The notes below the pieces were generated by a model. That model searched no databases. It saw only the letters and a list, made by a program, of their open reading frames with translations, and was not told the origin of the DNA. From Eriocheir sinensis (lineage: Eukaryota; Arthropoda; Malacostraca; Decapoda; Varunidae), in NCBI RefSeq assembly GCF_024679095.1, contig NW_026111670.1, positions 1 to 64,000 of the forward strand: a stretch of DNA of 64,000 nucleotides. Reading direction: 5' to 3'. Within the stretch, counting starts at the first letter, position 1. Each line of letters starts with the position of its first letter. Positions 48,977-63,055 of this stretch are shown here, one piece after another. The translations under genes were made by a program, and so were the position numbers.

Positions 48977-50047
48977 GTGTATGTTGCATATTTTTTCAAT
49001 ACAAATTTACCTTATTATATACGCATTTTGTATATTAATTTTAATACAAATTTAATTATTCGATGTGTATTTTTGTATCTGTATTTTTATAAACATATGC
49101 TTTATTTTTTGGGTATTTTGCATCTTTATTTTCATAAAAATTTACATAATTTTATTGATATTCTGCTCATTCATTTTGATACGAATTGACATTATTCTAT
49201 GTGTATTTTGTATATATTTTTCATTCAAATTTACGTTATTTTATGTGTATTTGTTTATATATTTTGACACAAATTTACAATATTTTATGGGTATTTTGTA
49301 TATACATTTCAAAAGAAATTTACCTAGTTTTGTGTATTTTGTATATCTATTTTCATACAAACTCAAATTATTTCTATGTAATTTTGTATATATTTCAATA
49401 CAAATTTTAGTTATGTTATGTGTATTTTGTAAATTTATTTTCATTCAAAAATATATTATTTTATTGGTGTTTTGTTGATTTATATTGATACGAATTTACA
49501 TTATTTTATATGTACTTTGTATATATATTTTTATACGCTTTTACATTATTTAATATTTATTTTGAATATATATTTTTATACAAATTCATGGTATTTTATG
49601 TGTATTTGTATATATATTTATATATAAATTTACATTATTTTATGTGTATTTTGTACATATATTTTTTTACAAATCTACCTTATTTTATGTTTATTTTGTA
49701 TGTGTATTTTGTATATTTATATTTATCCAAATACACATTCTTTTATTGGTATTTTGTTTATTTATTTTAATTCGAATTTACATTATTTTATATGTATTTT
49801 GTATACATTTTTTTATACGTATTTACTTAATTTTAAGTGTATTTTGTATATATATTTTTATAGAAATCTACGTTTTTTTATTTGTATTCGTATATATATT
49901 TTGAAACAAATTTACATTGTTTTATATGTATTTTTGCATATCTCTTTCAATACAAATTTACCATATTTTATGTGCATTTTGTATATTTATTTCAATGCAA
50001 ATTTAAATATTTTATGTGTATTTTGGTATATATATTTTTATAAGATT
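48977..50047 (+). repeat. Plus part of tandem unit 1
   Basis: The full-length version, about 1.07 kb. It includes 49088-49519, which units 2 and 3 lack and which resembles 28990-29410. It ends at TTTTATAAGATTATGAAAAT. Confidence 0.85.
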
Positions 50048-51306
50048 ATGAAAATTTGAATAAAAATATATACAAAAAAACAAAAAAAATATATTTCAAT
50101 TTGTATAAAAATAGATATACAAAATACACATATAATTAGTTAAATTTATATTTAAATATATGTACAAAATACACATAAAATAATGTAAATTTGTATGAAA
50201 TGAAAACAAATTCACATAAAATTCGCGTCAAAATAAATAAGCAAAATATCAATAAAAGAATGTGTATTTGTATGAAAATAGATATACAAAATACACATAA
50301 AATAACGTAAATTTGTATCAAACTATATACAAAAATACACAAAAATATTTTAAATTTGTATGAAAATAAATATACAAAATACACATAAAATTAGGTAAAT
50401 TTGTATTGAAATACATACACAAAATACACATAAAATAATGTAAATTTGAATGAAAATACATAAACAAATACACTTAAAATAACGTAAATTTGTATAAAAA
50501 AATATGTACAAAACACAAATAGAATAATGTAAAATCGTATCAAAATAAATACACAGAATATTAATAAAATAATGTAAATTTGTATGAAAATAAAGAAGCA
50601 AAATACCCATAAAATAACGCATTTTTTTATTTATAAAAATATATATACCAAAATACACATCAAAAAAATAAATTTGTATTAAAAAAAATATACAAAAAAC
50701 ACATACAATAAGGTAAATTTGTATTGAAATAGATATGCAAAATACATATAAAACAATGTAAATTTGTTTCAAAATATATATACAAATACACATAAAATAA
50801 CGTAGATTTCTATAAAAATATATATACAAAATACACATAAAATTAAGTAAATACGTATGAAAAAATGTATACAAAATACACATAAAATAATGTAAATTCG
50901 TATCAAAATAAATAAACAAAATACCAATAAAAGAATGTGTATTTGTATGAATATAAATATACAAAATACACAAAAGATAACGTAAATTTAAATAAAACTA
51001 TATACAAAAATACACAGAAGTAATTAAATTTGTATGAAAATATATACAAAATACACACGAAATAAGCTAAATTTGAATTGAAATATATATACAAAATACA
51101 TGAAATAAAGTAAATTTGTATCAAAATATTTATACAAATACACATATAATAACGTAAATTTGTATGAAAATATATAAACAAAATACACATTAAATAATGT
51201 AAATACGTATAAAAAAATATGTACAAAATACACATATAATCATGTAATTCGTATCAAAATAAATAAACAAAACACCAATAAAATAATATAAATTTGTATG
51301 AGTAAA
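50048..51306 (-). repeat. Minus part of tandem unit 1
   Basis: After about 170 bp related to the reverse complement of 25020-25200, it follows the minus block 47439-48976 from the AAATTCGCGTCAAAATAAAT monomer on, but without any AT tract. Confidence 0.85.
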
Positions 51307-51945
51307 CGTGTATGTTGCATATTTTTTCAATACAAATTTACCTTATTATATACGCATTTTGTATATTAATTTTAATACAAATTTAATTATTCGATGTGTA
51401 TTTTTGTATCTGTATTTGTATATATATTTTTATACGCTTTTACATTATTTAATATTTATTTTGAATATATATTTTTATACAAATTCATGGTATTTTATGT
51501 ATATGTGTATATATATTTTTATATAAATTTACATTATTTTATGTGTATTTTGTACATATATTTTTTTACAAATCTACCTTATTTTATGTTTATTTTGTAT
51601 GTGTATTTTGTATACTTATATTTATCCAAATACACATTCTTTTATTGGTATTTTGTTTATTTATTTTAATTCGAATTTTCATTATTTTATGTGTATTTTG
51701 TATACATTTTTTTATACGTATTTACTTAATTTTATGTGTATTTTGTATATATATTTTTATAGAAATCTACGTTTTTTTATTTGTATTCGTATATATATTT
51801 TGAAACAAATTTACATTCTTTTATATGTATTTTTGCATATCTCTTTCAATACAAATTTACCTTATTGTATGTGCATTTTGTATATTTATTTCAATGCAAA
51901 TTTAAATATTTTATGTGTATTTTGGTATATATATTTTTATAAGAT
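51307..51945 (+). repeat. Plus part of tandem unit 2
   Basis: Shortened by about 440 bp relative to unit 1. The deletion joins TTTTTGTATCTGTATTT to GTATATATATTTTTATACGC near 51417. Confidence 0.85.
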
Positions 51946-53196
51946 TACGAAAATTTGAATAAAAATATATACAAAAAAACAAAAACTAAAATTTCAATTT
52001 GTATGAAAATAGATATACAAAATACACATATAATTAGTTAAATTTGTATTTAAATACATGTACAAAATACACATAAAATAATGTAAATATGTATGAAATG
52101 GAAACAAATTCACATAAAATTCGCGTCAAAATAAATAAACAAAATATCAATAAAAGAATGTGTATTTGTATGAAAATAGTTATACAAAATACACATAAAA
52201 TAACCTAAATTTGTATCAAACTATATACAAAAATACACAAAAATATTTTAAATTTGTATGAAAATAAATATACAAAATACACATAAAATTAGGTAAATTT
52301 GTTTTGAAATACATACACAAAATACACATAAAATAATGTAAATTTGAATGAAAATACATAAACAAATACACTTAAAATAACGTAAATTTGTAAAAAAAAA
52401 TATGTACAAAACACAAATAGAATAATGTAAAATCGTATCAAAATAAATACACAGAATATTAATAAAATAATGTAAATTTGTATGAAAATAAAGAAGCAAA
52501 ATACCCATAAAATAACGCTTTTTTTTTTAAATATATATACCAAAATACACATAAAAAAATTAAATTTGTATTAAAATAAATATACAAAAAACACATACAA
52601 TAAGGTAAATTTGTATTGAAATAGATATGCAAAATACATATAAAACAATGTAAATTTGTTTAAAAATATATATACGAATACACATATAATAACGTAGATT
52701 TCTATAAAAATATATATACAAAATACACATAAAATGAATTAAATACGTATAAAAAAATGTATACAAAATACACATAAAATAATGTAAATTCGTATCAAAA
52801 TAAATAAACAAAATAGCAATAAAAGAATGTGTATTTGTATAAATATAAATATACAAAATACACATAAAATAACGTAAATTTATATAAAACTATATACAAA
52901 AATACACAGAAGTAATTAAATTTGTATGAAAATATATACAAAATACACAAAATAAGCTAAATTTGAATTGAATATATATACAAAATACATGAAATAAAGT
53001 AAATTTGTATCAAAATATTTATACAAATACACATATAATAACGTAAATTTGTATGAAAATATATAAACAAAATACACATTAAATAATGTAAATACGTATA
53101 AAAAAATATGTACAAAATACACATATAATCATGTAATTCGTATCAAAATAAATAAACAAAATACCAATAAAATAATATAAATTTGTATGAGTAAAC
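51946..53196 (-). repeat. Minus part of tandem unit 2
   Basis: The same order as 50048-51306, with small substitutions, for example ATATAATAACG at 52684 in place of ATAAAATAACG. Confidence 0.85.
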
Positions 53197-53831
53197 GTAT
53201 GTTGCATATTTTTCAATACAAATAAAACTAATAATATACGCATATTGTATATTAATTTTAATACAAATTTAATTATTCGATGTGTATTTTTTTATCTGTA
53301 TTTGTATATATATTTATATAAGCTATTAAATTATTTAATATTTATTTTGAGTATATATTTTTATACAAATTCATGGTATTTTATGTGTATTTGTATATAT
53401 ATTTTCATATAAATTTACATTATTTTATGTGTATTTTGTACATATATTTTTTTACAAATCTACCTTATTTTATGTTTATTTTGTATGTGTATTTTGTATA
53501 TATATATTTATCCAAATACACATTCTTTTATTTGTATTTTGTTTATTTATTTTAATTCGAATTTACATTATTTTATGTGTATTTTGTATACATTTTTTTA
53601 TACGTATTTACTTAATTTTATGTGTATTTTGTATATATATTTTTATAGAAATCTACGTTTTTTTATTTGTATTCGTATATATATTTTGAAACAAATTTAC
53701 ATTCTTTTATATGTATTTTTGCATATCTCTTTCAATACAAATTTACCTCATTGTATGTGCATTTTGTATATTTATTTCAATGCAAATTTAAATATTTTAT
53801 GTGTATTTTGGTATATATATTTTTATAAGAT
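53197..53831 (+). repeat. Plus part of tandem unit 3
   Basis: The same shortened form as unit 2, plus a few private changes near 53220 (AAATAAAACTAATAATATAC). Confidence 0.85.
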
Positions 53832-55088
53832 TACGAAAATTTGAATAAAAATATATACAAAAAAACAAAAAAATAAATTTCAATTTGTATGAAAATAGAT
53901 ATACAAAATACACATATAATTAGTTAAATTTGTATTTAAATATATATACAAAATACACATAAAAAATTGTAAATTTGTATGAAATGAAAACAAATTCACA
54001 TAAAATTCGCGTCAAAATAAATAAACAAAATATCAATAAAAGAATGTGTATTTGTATGAAAATAGATATACAAAATACACATAAAATAACCTAAATTTGA
54101 ATCAAACTATATACAAAAATACACAAAAATATTTTAAATTTGTATGAAAATAAATATACAAAATACACATAAAATTAGGTAAATTTGTATTGAAATACAT
54201 ACACAAAATACACATAAAATAATGTAAATTTGAATGAAAATACATAAACAAATACACTTAAAATAACGTAAATTTGTATAAAAAAATATGTACAAAACAC
54301 AAATAGAATAATGTAAAATCGTATCAAAATAAATACACAGAATATTAATAAAATAATGTAAATTTGTATGAAAATAAAGAAGCAAAATACCCATAAAATA
54401 AAGCATTTTTTTTATTTATAAAAATATATATACCAAAATACACATCAAAAAATTAAATTTGTATTAAAATAAATATACAAAAAACACATACAATAAGGTA
54501 AATTTGTATTGAAATAGATATGCAAAATACATATAAAACAATGTAAATTTGTTTCAAAATATATATACGAATACAGATATAATAACGTAGATTTCTATAA
54601 ATATATATATAAAAAATACACAAAATGAAGTAAATACGTATAAGAAAATGTATACAAAATACACATAAAATAATGTAAATTCGTATCAAAATAAATAAAC
54701 AAAATACCAATAAAAGAATGTGTATTTGTATAAATATAAATATACAAAATACACATAAAATAACGTAAATTTATATAAAACTATATACAAAAATACACAG
54801 AAGTAATTAAATTTGTATGAAAATATATACAAAATACACACAAAATAAGCTAAATTTGAATTGAAATATATATACAAAATACATGAAATAAAGTAAATTT
54901 GTATCAAAATATTTATACAAATACACATATAATAACGTAAATTTGTATGAAAATATATAAACAAAATACACATTAAATAATGTAAATACGTATAAAAAAT
55001 ATGTACAAAATACACATATAATCATGTAATTCGTATAAAAATAAATAAACAAAATACCAATAAAATAATATAAATTTGTATGAGTAAA
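53832..55088 (-). repeat. Minus part of tandem unit 3
   Basis: Same order as the earlier minus parts. It shares changes with unit 2 (ATATAATAACG near 54590), supporting unit 2 and 3 as the closest pair. Confidence 0.85.
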
Positions 55089-56890
55089 CGTGTATGTTGC
55101 ATATTTTTTCAATACAAGTTTTCCTTATTATATACGCATTTTGTATATTAATTTTAATATATGTGTATTTGAATATATATTTTGATACAAATTTATATTA
55201 TTTTATGTATTTTCTATATTTATTTCAATTCATATTTAGCTTATGTGTCTTTTGTATTTCTATTTTCATACAAATTTAATTATTTCTGTTTATTTTTGTA
55301 TATATTTTTATACAATTTTACGTTATTTTATGTGTATTTTGTATATTTAAATTTATACAAGTAAACATTCTTTTATTGGCATTTAGTTTATTTATTTTGA
55401 TTCGAGTTTACATTATTTTATGTGTATTTTGTATACATTTTCTTATACTAATTTACTTCATTTAATGTGTATTTTGTATATATATTTTTATAGAAATTTA
55501 CGTTATTTTATGTGTATTCGTATATATATTTTGAAACAAATTTACATTGTTTTATGTGTATTTTGCATATCTATTTCAATACAAATTTACCTTATTGTAT
55601 GTGCATTTTGTATATTTATTGTAATACAAATTTAAATATTTTATGTGTATTTTGGTATATATATTTTTATAAAAAATGAGGTGTTTTATGGGTATTTTGC
55701 GTCTTTATTTTCATACAAATTTACATTATTTTATTAATATTCTGTGTTTTTTTTTGATACTATTTTACATTATTCTATTTGTGTTTTGTATATATTTTTT
55801 TATACATATTTACATTATTTAATGTGTATTTTCTATATATATTTCATACAAATTTACGTTACTTTAAGTGTATTTGTTTATATATTTTCATTCAAATTTA
55901 CATTATTTTATGTGTATTTTGTATATGTATTTCAATAGAAATTCAACTAGTTTTATGATTATTTTGTATATATATTTTTATACAAATTTAAATTATTTTT
56001 GTGTATTTTTTTAATAGAGTTTTATACAAATTTACAATATTTTATGTGTATTTTGTATATCTATTTTCATACAAATACACATTCTTTTATTGATATTTTG
56101 TTTATTTATTTTGATCCGAATTTATATTATTTGATGTGTATTGTGTATATATATTTTTGTACGTATTTACGTCATTTCATGTGTATTTTTTATATATATT
56201 TCTATAGAAATATACGTTATTTTATGTGTATTCGTATATATATTTTGAAACAAATATACATTGTTTTATGTGCATTTTGTATATTTTTTCAATACAAATT
56301 TCCTTTATTGTACGTGCATTTTGTATATTAATTTTAATACAAATTTAATTATTCTAAGTGTATTCTTGTATATGTATTTAAAAAAAAAATGCTTTATTTT
56401 ATGGGTATTTTGCATCTATATTTTCATACAAAATTAAATTATTTTATTGATATTCTGTGTATTTATTTTGATAGATTTTACATTATTCTATGTATATTTT
56501 GTATATCTATTATATACAAATGTACGTTATTTTATGTGAATTTGTTTTCATTTCATACAAATTTACATTATTTTATGTGTATTTTGTACATGTATTTAAA
56601 TACAAATTTAACTAATTATATGTGTATTTTGTATATCTATTTTCATACAAATTGAAATTAATTTTTTTGTTTTTTGTATACATTTTTATTCAAATTTTCG
56701 TAATTTTATGTGTATTTTGTGTATTTATTTTCCTACAAATATACATTCTTTTATCGGAATTTTGTTTATTTATTTTGATACGAATTTTCATTTGTTTAGG
56801 TGTATTTGATATATATATTTTTATATTTATTTACATAATTTTATATGTATTTTGACTATATATTTTCATAGAAATTTACTCTATATGTAT
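55089..56890 (+). repeat. Satellite block, T-rich strand on top
   Basis: The counterpart of 23591-25392 with small losses, for example near 55240. It ends in the CTATATGTATATACAAAAA join. Confidence 0.87.
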
Positions 56891-58812
56891 ATACAAAAAA
56901 ACACAAAAATAATTTAAATTTGTATGAAAATAAATATACAAAATACACATAAAATTAGGTAAATTTGTATTGAAATACATATACAAAATACACTTAAAAT
57001 AATGTAAATTTGAATGAAATTATATTAACAAATACACTTAAAATGACGTTAATTTGTATAAAATATATATAAAAAATACACATTAAATAATGAAAATATG
57101 TATAAAAAAATATATACAAAACACAAATAGTATAATATAAAATCGTATCAAGATATATACACAGAATATTAATAAAATAATGTACATTTGTATGAAAACT
57201 AAGATGCAAAATACCTATAAAATAACGCATTTTTTATAAAATTATATATACCAAAATACACATAAAATATTTGAATTTGTATTAAAATAAATATACAAAA
57301 TGCACATACAATAAGGTAAATTTGTATTGAAATAGATATGCAAAAATCATATAAAACAATGCAAATTTCTTTCAAAATATATATACGAATACACATATAA
57401 TAACGTAGATTTCTATAAATATATATATACAAAATACAAATAAAATTAAGTAAATACGAATCAAAAATGTATACAAAATACACATAAAATAATGTAAATT
57501 CGTATAAATATAAATAAACAAAATACCAATAAGAGAATGTGTATTTGTATAAATATAAATATACAAAATGCACATAAAATAACGTAAATTTGTATAAAAC
57601 TATATACAAAAATACACAGAAGTAATTAAATTTGCATGAAAATAGATATACAAAATACACACAAAATAAGCTAAATTTGAATTGAAATATATATACAAAA
57701 TACATAAAATAAAGTAAATTCGTTTCAAAATACTTTTAACAAATACACATATAATAACGTAAATTTGTAAAAAAAATATATAAACAAAATACACATTAAG
57801 TAATGTAAATACGTATAAAAAAATATTTACAAAATACACCAATAATCAAGTCATTCGTATCAAAATAAATAAACAAAAAACTAGTTAAATAATGTAAATT
57901 TGTATGAGAAAACATATACAAAATACACATAAAATAACGTTTTAAGTTTCTATAAAAATATATGTACAAAAATGCACATAAAATTAGTTTGCATAAAAAA
58001 ATATATACAAAACACACATTAGATAATGTAAATGAGTATAAAAATATGTTTACAAAATACCTATGAAATAATCTAAATTCGTATCGAGTTAAATTAAGAA
58101 AATAACAATAAAATAATGTAATTTTGGATGAAAATATATATAGAAAACACACATAAAATAACCTAAATACAAATACAAATATACACATTAAATAATTTAA
58201 AATTGAATGAAATAAATATTCAAAATAAACAAAAAATAAGGTAAATTTGTAATAAAATATATGTAAGAATACACATAAAATAATATAAATTTGAATGAAA
58301 ATATATATACAAATACACATAAAATAACATGAATTTGTATAAAATGTTTCAAAATATATACGAATACACACAATAAGATAACGTAAATTTTTATGAAAAT
58401 GTATATATAAAATACACATAAAATAGTTTAAATACGTAGAAAAATATATATACAAAATACACATAAAATAATGTAAACTCGTAAAAAATTAAATACACAA
58501 AATTCCAATAAAAGAATGTATATTTGTAGGAAAATATATATACAAAAAACAAATAAAATAACTAGAATTTGTATAAAAATATATACAAAAATACACAAAA
58601 ATAATTTAAATTTGTTTGAAAATAGATATGCAAAATACACATAAAGTTAGGCAAATTTGTATTGAAATACATATACAAAACTCACATAAAATAATGTAAA
58701 TTTGTATGAAAATATATAAACAAATACATATAAAATCAAGTAAATTTGGATAAAATATATATATACAAAATATACATTAAATATTTTAAATATGTATAAA
58801 AATATATTATAT
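56891..58812 (-). repeat. Satellite block, inverted orientation
   Basis: The counterpart of 25393-27400 without the AT tract. The stretch 57960-58200 is an inverted relative of 7.75-8.0 kb. Confidence 0.87.
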
Positions 58813-59949
58813 TATATATATTTTTATTGATATTTGCGTTATTTGTGTATTTTGTATATGTTTTCTCATAGAAATTTACATTATTTTATTGGTATTTTGT
58901 CTATTTATTTTGATACGAATTACATGATTATTTGTGTATTTTTTACATTTTTTTTATACGTATTTACATTATTTAATGTGTATTTTGTTTATATATTTTT
59001 ATACAAATTTACGTTATTATATGTGTATTTGTATAGGTATTTTGATACAAATTTACATTATTTTATGTATTATGTATATATATTTCAATTCAAATTTAGC
59101 TTATTTTATGTGTATTTTGTATATCTATTTATTTTAATACAAAATCAAATATTTTATGTTTTTTCGTATATATATTTTTATAAAAAATGCGTTATTTTAT
59201 GGGTATTTTGCATCTTAATTTTCATACAAATTTACATTATTTTATTAATATTTTCTATATTTATTTTGATACGATTTTACATTATTTTATTTGTGTTTTG
59301 TATATATTTTTTTATACATATTTACATTATTTAATATGTTTTTTGTATATATATTTGATACAAATTTACGTTATTTTAAGTCTATATGTTTATATATTTT
59401 CATTCAAATTTACATTATTTTATGTGTATTTTGTATATGTATTTCAATACAAATTTAACTAATTTTATATGTTTTTTGTATATTTATTTTCATACAAGTT
59501 TAAATTATTTTTGTGTATTTTTGTTTATAGTTTTATACAAATTTAGGTTATTTTATGTGTATTTTGTATATCTATTTTCATACAAATACACATTCTTTTC
59601 ATGATATTTTGTTTATTTATTTTGACACGAATTAACATTATTTAATGTGTATTTTGTATATATATTTTTATACGTATTTACATTATTTCAAGTGTATTTT
59701 GTATATATATTTCTATAGAAATCTGCGTTATTTTATGTGTATTTTGTATATCTATTTTCATACAAATACACATTCTTTTCATGATATTTTGTTTATTTAT
59801 TTTTACACGAATTTACATTGTTTTATGTGTATTTTGCATATTTTTTCAATACAAATTTACCTTATTGTATGTGTATTTTGTATATTAATTTTAATACAAA
59901 TTTGATTAATCTATGTATATTTTTGTATATGTATTTTTATAAAAATATG
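58813..59949 (+). repeat. Satellite block, T-rich strand on top
   Basis: The counterpart of 27401-28469. It carries a patch at about 59740-59806 copied from about 170 bp upstream; see findings. Confidence 0.86.
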
Positions 59950-60073
59950 TAATTAGTTAAATTTGTATTTAAATACATGTACAAAATACACATAAAATAA
60001 TGTAAATTTGTATGAAATGAAAACAAATTCACATAAAATAACGTACATTTGTATAAAATAGATATACAAAATA
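59950..60073 (-). repeat. Inverted insert of about 124 bp, copy 2
   Basis: The counterpart of 28470-28593, with the same boundaries. Confidence 0.75.
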
Positions 60074-62401
60074 ATTTTATGTGTATTTTGTATATTTATT
60101 TTCATACAAATTTAAATTATTTTTGTGTATTTTTGTATAAATAGTTTTATATAAACTTAGGTTATTTTATGAGTATTTTGTATATCTATTTTCATACAAA
60201 TACACATTCTTTTATTGATATTTTGTTTATTTATTTTGACGAGAATTTAAATTATTTAATGTGTATTTTGTATATATATTTTTATACGTATTTACATCAT
60301 TTCATGTGTATTTTGTATATATCTTTCTATAGAAATCTACGTTATATTATGTGTATTCGTATATCGATTTTTAAACAAATTTACACTTTTATGTGTATTT
60401 TGCATATTTTTTCAATACAAATTTACCTTATTGTATATGCATTTTGTATATTGATTTTAATACAAATTTAATTATTCTATGTGTATTTTTGTATATGTAT
60501 TTTTATAAAAATATGCTTTATATTATGGGTATTTTGCATCTTTATTTTCATACAAATTTACGTTATTTTATTGATATTCTGCTCATTCATTTTGATACGA
60601 TTTGACATTATTCTATGTGTATTTTGTATATATTTTTCAAACAAATTTACGTTATTTTATGTGTATTTGTTTATATATTCTGACACAAATTTACAATATT
60701 TTATGGGTATTTTGTATATATACTTCAAAAGAAATTTACCTATTTTTAAGTGTATTTTGAATATCTATTTTCATACAAACTCAAATTATTTTTATGTATT
60801 TTTGTATATATTTTAATACAAATTTTAGTTATGTTATGTGTATTTTGTAAATCTATTTTCAATCAAATATATATTATTTTATCGGTATTTTGTTGATTTA
60901 TATTGATACGAATTTACATTATTTTATATGTACTTTTTATATATATTTTTATACGCATTACATTATTTAATATTTATTTTGAATATATAATTTTATACAA
61001 ATTCATGGTATTTTATGTGTATTTGTATATATATTTTCATATAAATTTACATTATTTTATGTGTATTTTGTACATATATTTCATTACAAATTTACCTTAT
61101 TTTATGTTTATTTTGAATGTGTATTTTGTACATTTATATTTATACAAATACACATTCTTTTATTGGTATTTTGTTTATTTATTTTGTTTCGAATTTATAT
61201 TATTTTATGTGTATTTTGTTTACATTTTTTTATACGTATTTACCTAATTTTATGTGTATTTTGTATATATATTTTTATAGAGATCTACGTTATTTTATGT
61301 GTATTCGTATATATATTTTGAAACAAATTTAAAATTGTTTTATATGTATTTTTGCATATCTCTTTCAATAGAAGTTTACCTTATTGTATGTGCATTTTGT
61401 ACATTTATTTCAATACAAATTTAAATATTTTATGAGTATTTTGGTATATATATTTTTATAAGAAATGCGCTATTTGATGGGAATTTTGCATCTTAATTTT
61501 CATACAAATTTACATTATTTTATTAATATTCGGTGTATTTATTTTGATACGATCTTACATTATTCTATTTGTTTTTTGTATATATTTTTTTTTATACATA
61601 TTTACATTATTTAATGTGTATCTTGCATATATATTTCATACAAATTTACATTATTTTATTAATATTCTGTGTATTTATTTTGATACGATTTTATATTACT
61701 CTATTTGTGTTTTGTATATATTTTTTTATACATATTTACATTATTTAATGTGTATTTTGTATATATATTTCATACAAATTTACGTTATTATATGTGTATT
61801 TGTTTATATATTTTCTTTCAAATTTACATTATTTTATGTGTATTTTGTATATGTATTTCAATATAAATTAACCTAATTTTATGTGTATTTTGTATATTTC
61901 TTTTCATACAAATTTAAATTATTTTTGTGTATTTTTGTATATAGTTTTATACAAATTTAGGTTATTTTATGTATGCATTTACATTATTTAATGTGTGTTT
62001 TGTATATATATTTTTATCCAAAGTTAATTTATTTTATGTTCATTTTTGGACATATATTTTTATAGAAATTAGCGTTATTTTATATGTATTTGTATATGTT
62101 TTCTCATACAAATTTCCATTATTTCATTGCTATTTTGTATATTTAGTTTGATACGAATTACATGATTATATGTGTATTTTGTACATATTTTTTATACGTA
62201 TTTATATTACTTTATGTGTATTTTGTTTATATATTTTTAAACAAATTTACGTTATTATATGTATTTTTATAAATATTTTGATACAAATTTACATTATTTT
62301 ATGTATTTTGTATATACATTTCAATTCAAATTTAGCTTATTTTATCTGTATTTTGTATATCTATTTTCATACGAATTTAATTACTTCTGTGTATTTTTGT
62401 A
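60074..62401 (+). repeat. Satellite block, T-rich strand on top
   Basis: 60074-61640 matches 28594-30115; 61640-62400 matches the opening of copy 2 at about 32.95-33.69 kb. The block stops abruptly at 62401. Confidence 0.85.
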
Positions 62402-63055
62402 TACAAAATGCATATACAATAAATTTAAATTTGATTATATTAAATGAAATAAATATACAAAATAAACATAAAATAAGGTAAATTTGTAATAAAATATATG
62501 TAAGATTACACATAAAATAATATAAATTTGTATGAAAATATATATACAAATACACATAAAATAGCATGAATTTGTATAAAATTTGTTTCAAAATATATAT
62601 GAATACACACAATAAAATAACGTAGATTTTTATGAAAATGTATATATAAAATACACATAAAATAATTTAAATACGTAGAAAAATATATATACAAAATACA
62701 CATGAAATAACGTAAATTCGTAAAAAATTAAATACACAAAATTCCAATAAAAGAATGTATATTTGTAGGAAAATATATATACAAAAAACAAATAAAATAA
62801 CTAAAATTTGTATAAAAATATATACAAAAATACACAAAAATAATTTTAATTTGTTTGAAAATAGATATGCAAAATACGCATAAAGTTAGGCAAATTTGTA
62901 TTGAAATACATATACAAAACTCACATAAAATAATGTAAATTTGTATGAAAATATATAAGCAAATACATATAACATAACGTAAATTTGGATAAAATATATA
63001 TACAAAATATACATTAAATATTTTAAATATGTTTAAAAATATATTATATTATATA
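62402..63055 (-). repeat. Satellite block, inverted orientation
   Basis: It matches 5131-5750 and 38254-38872. The left edge at 62401 is a new junction, not seen elsewhere in the window. Confidence 0.85.

Larger units (their letters stand above)
48977..55088. repeat. Three tandem copies of a two-orientation unit (2.33, 1.89 and 1.89 kb)
   Basis: The join GTAAACG followed by TATGTTGCATATTTTTCAA occurs at about 48977, 51307, 53197 and 55089. Each unit holds a plus part and then a minus part in the same order, so the duplicated piece included both inversion junctions. Copy 1 has a single passage at 23590. Units 2 and 3 lack about 440 bp (about ten monomers) found in unit 1 at roughly 49088-49519. 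That loss therefore happened once, before the last duplication. Confidence 0.88.
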
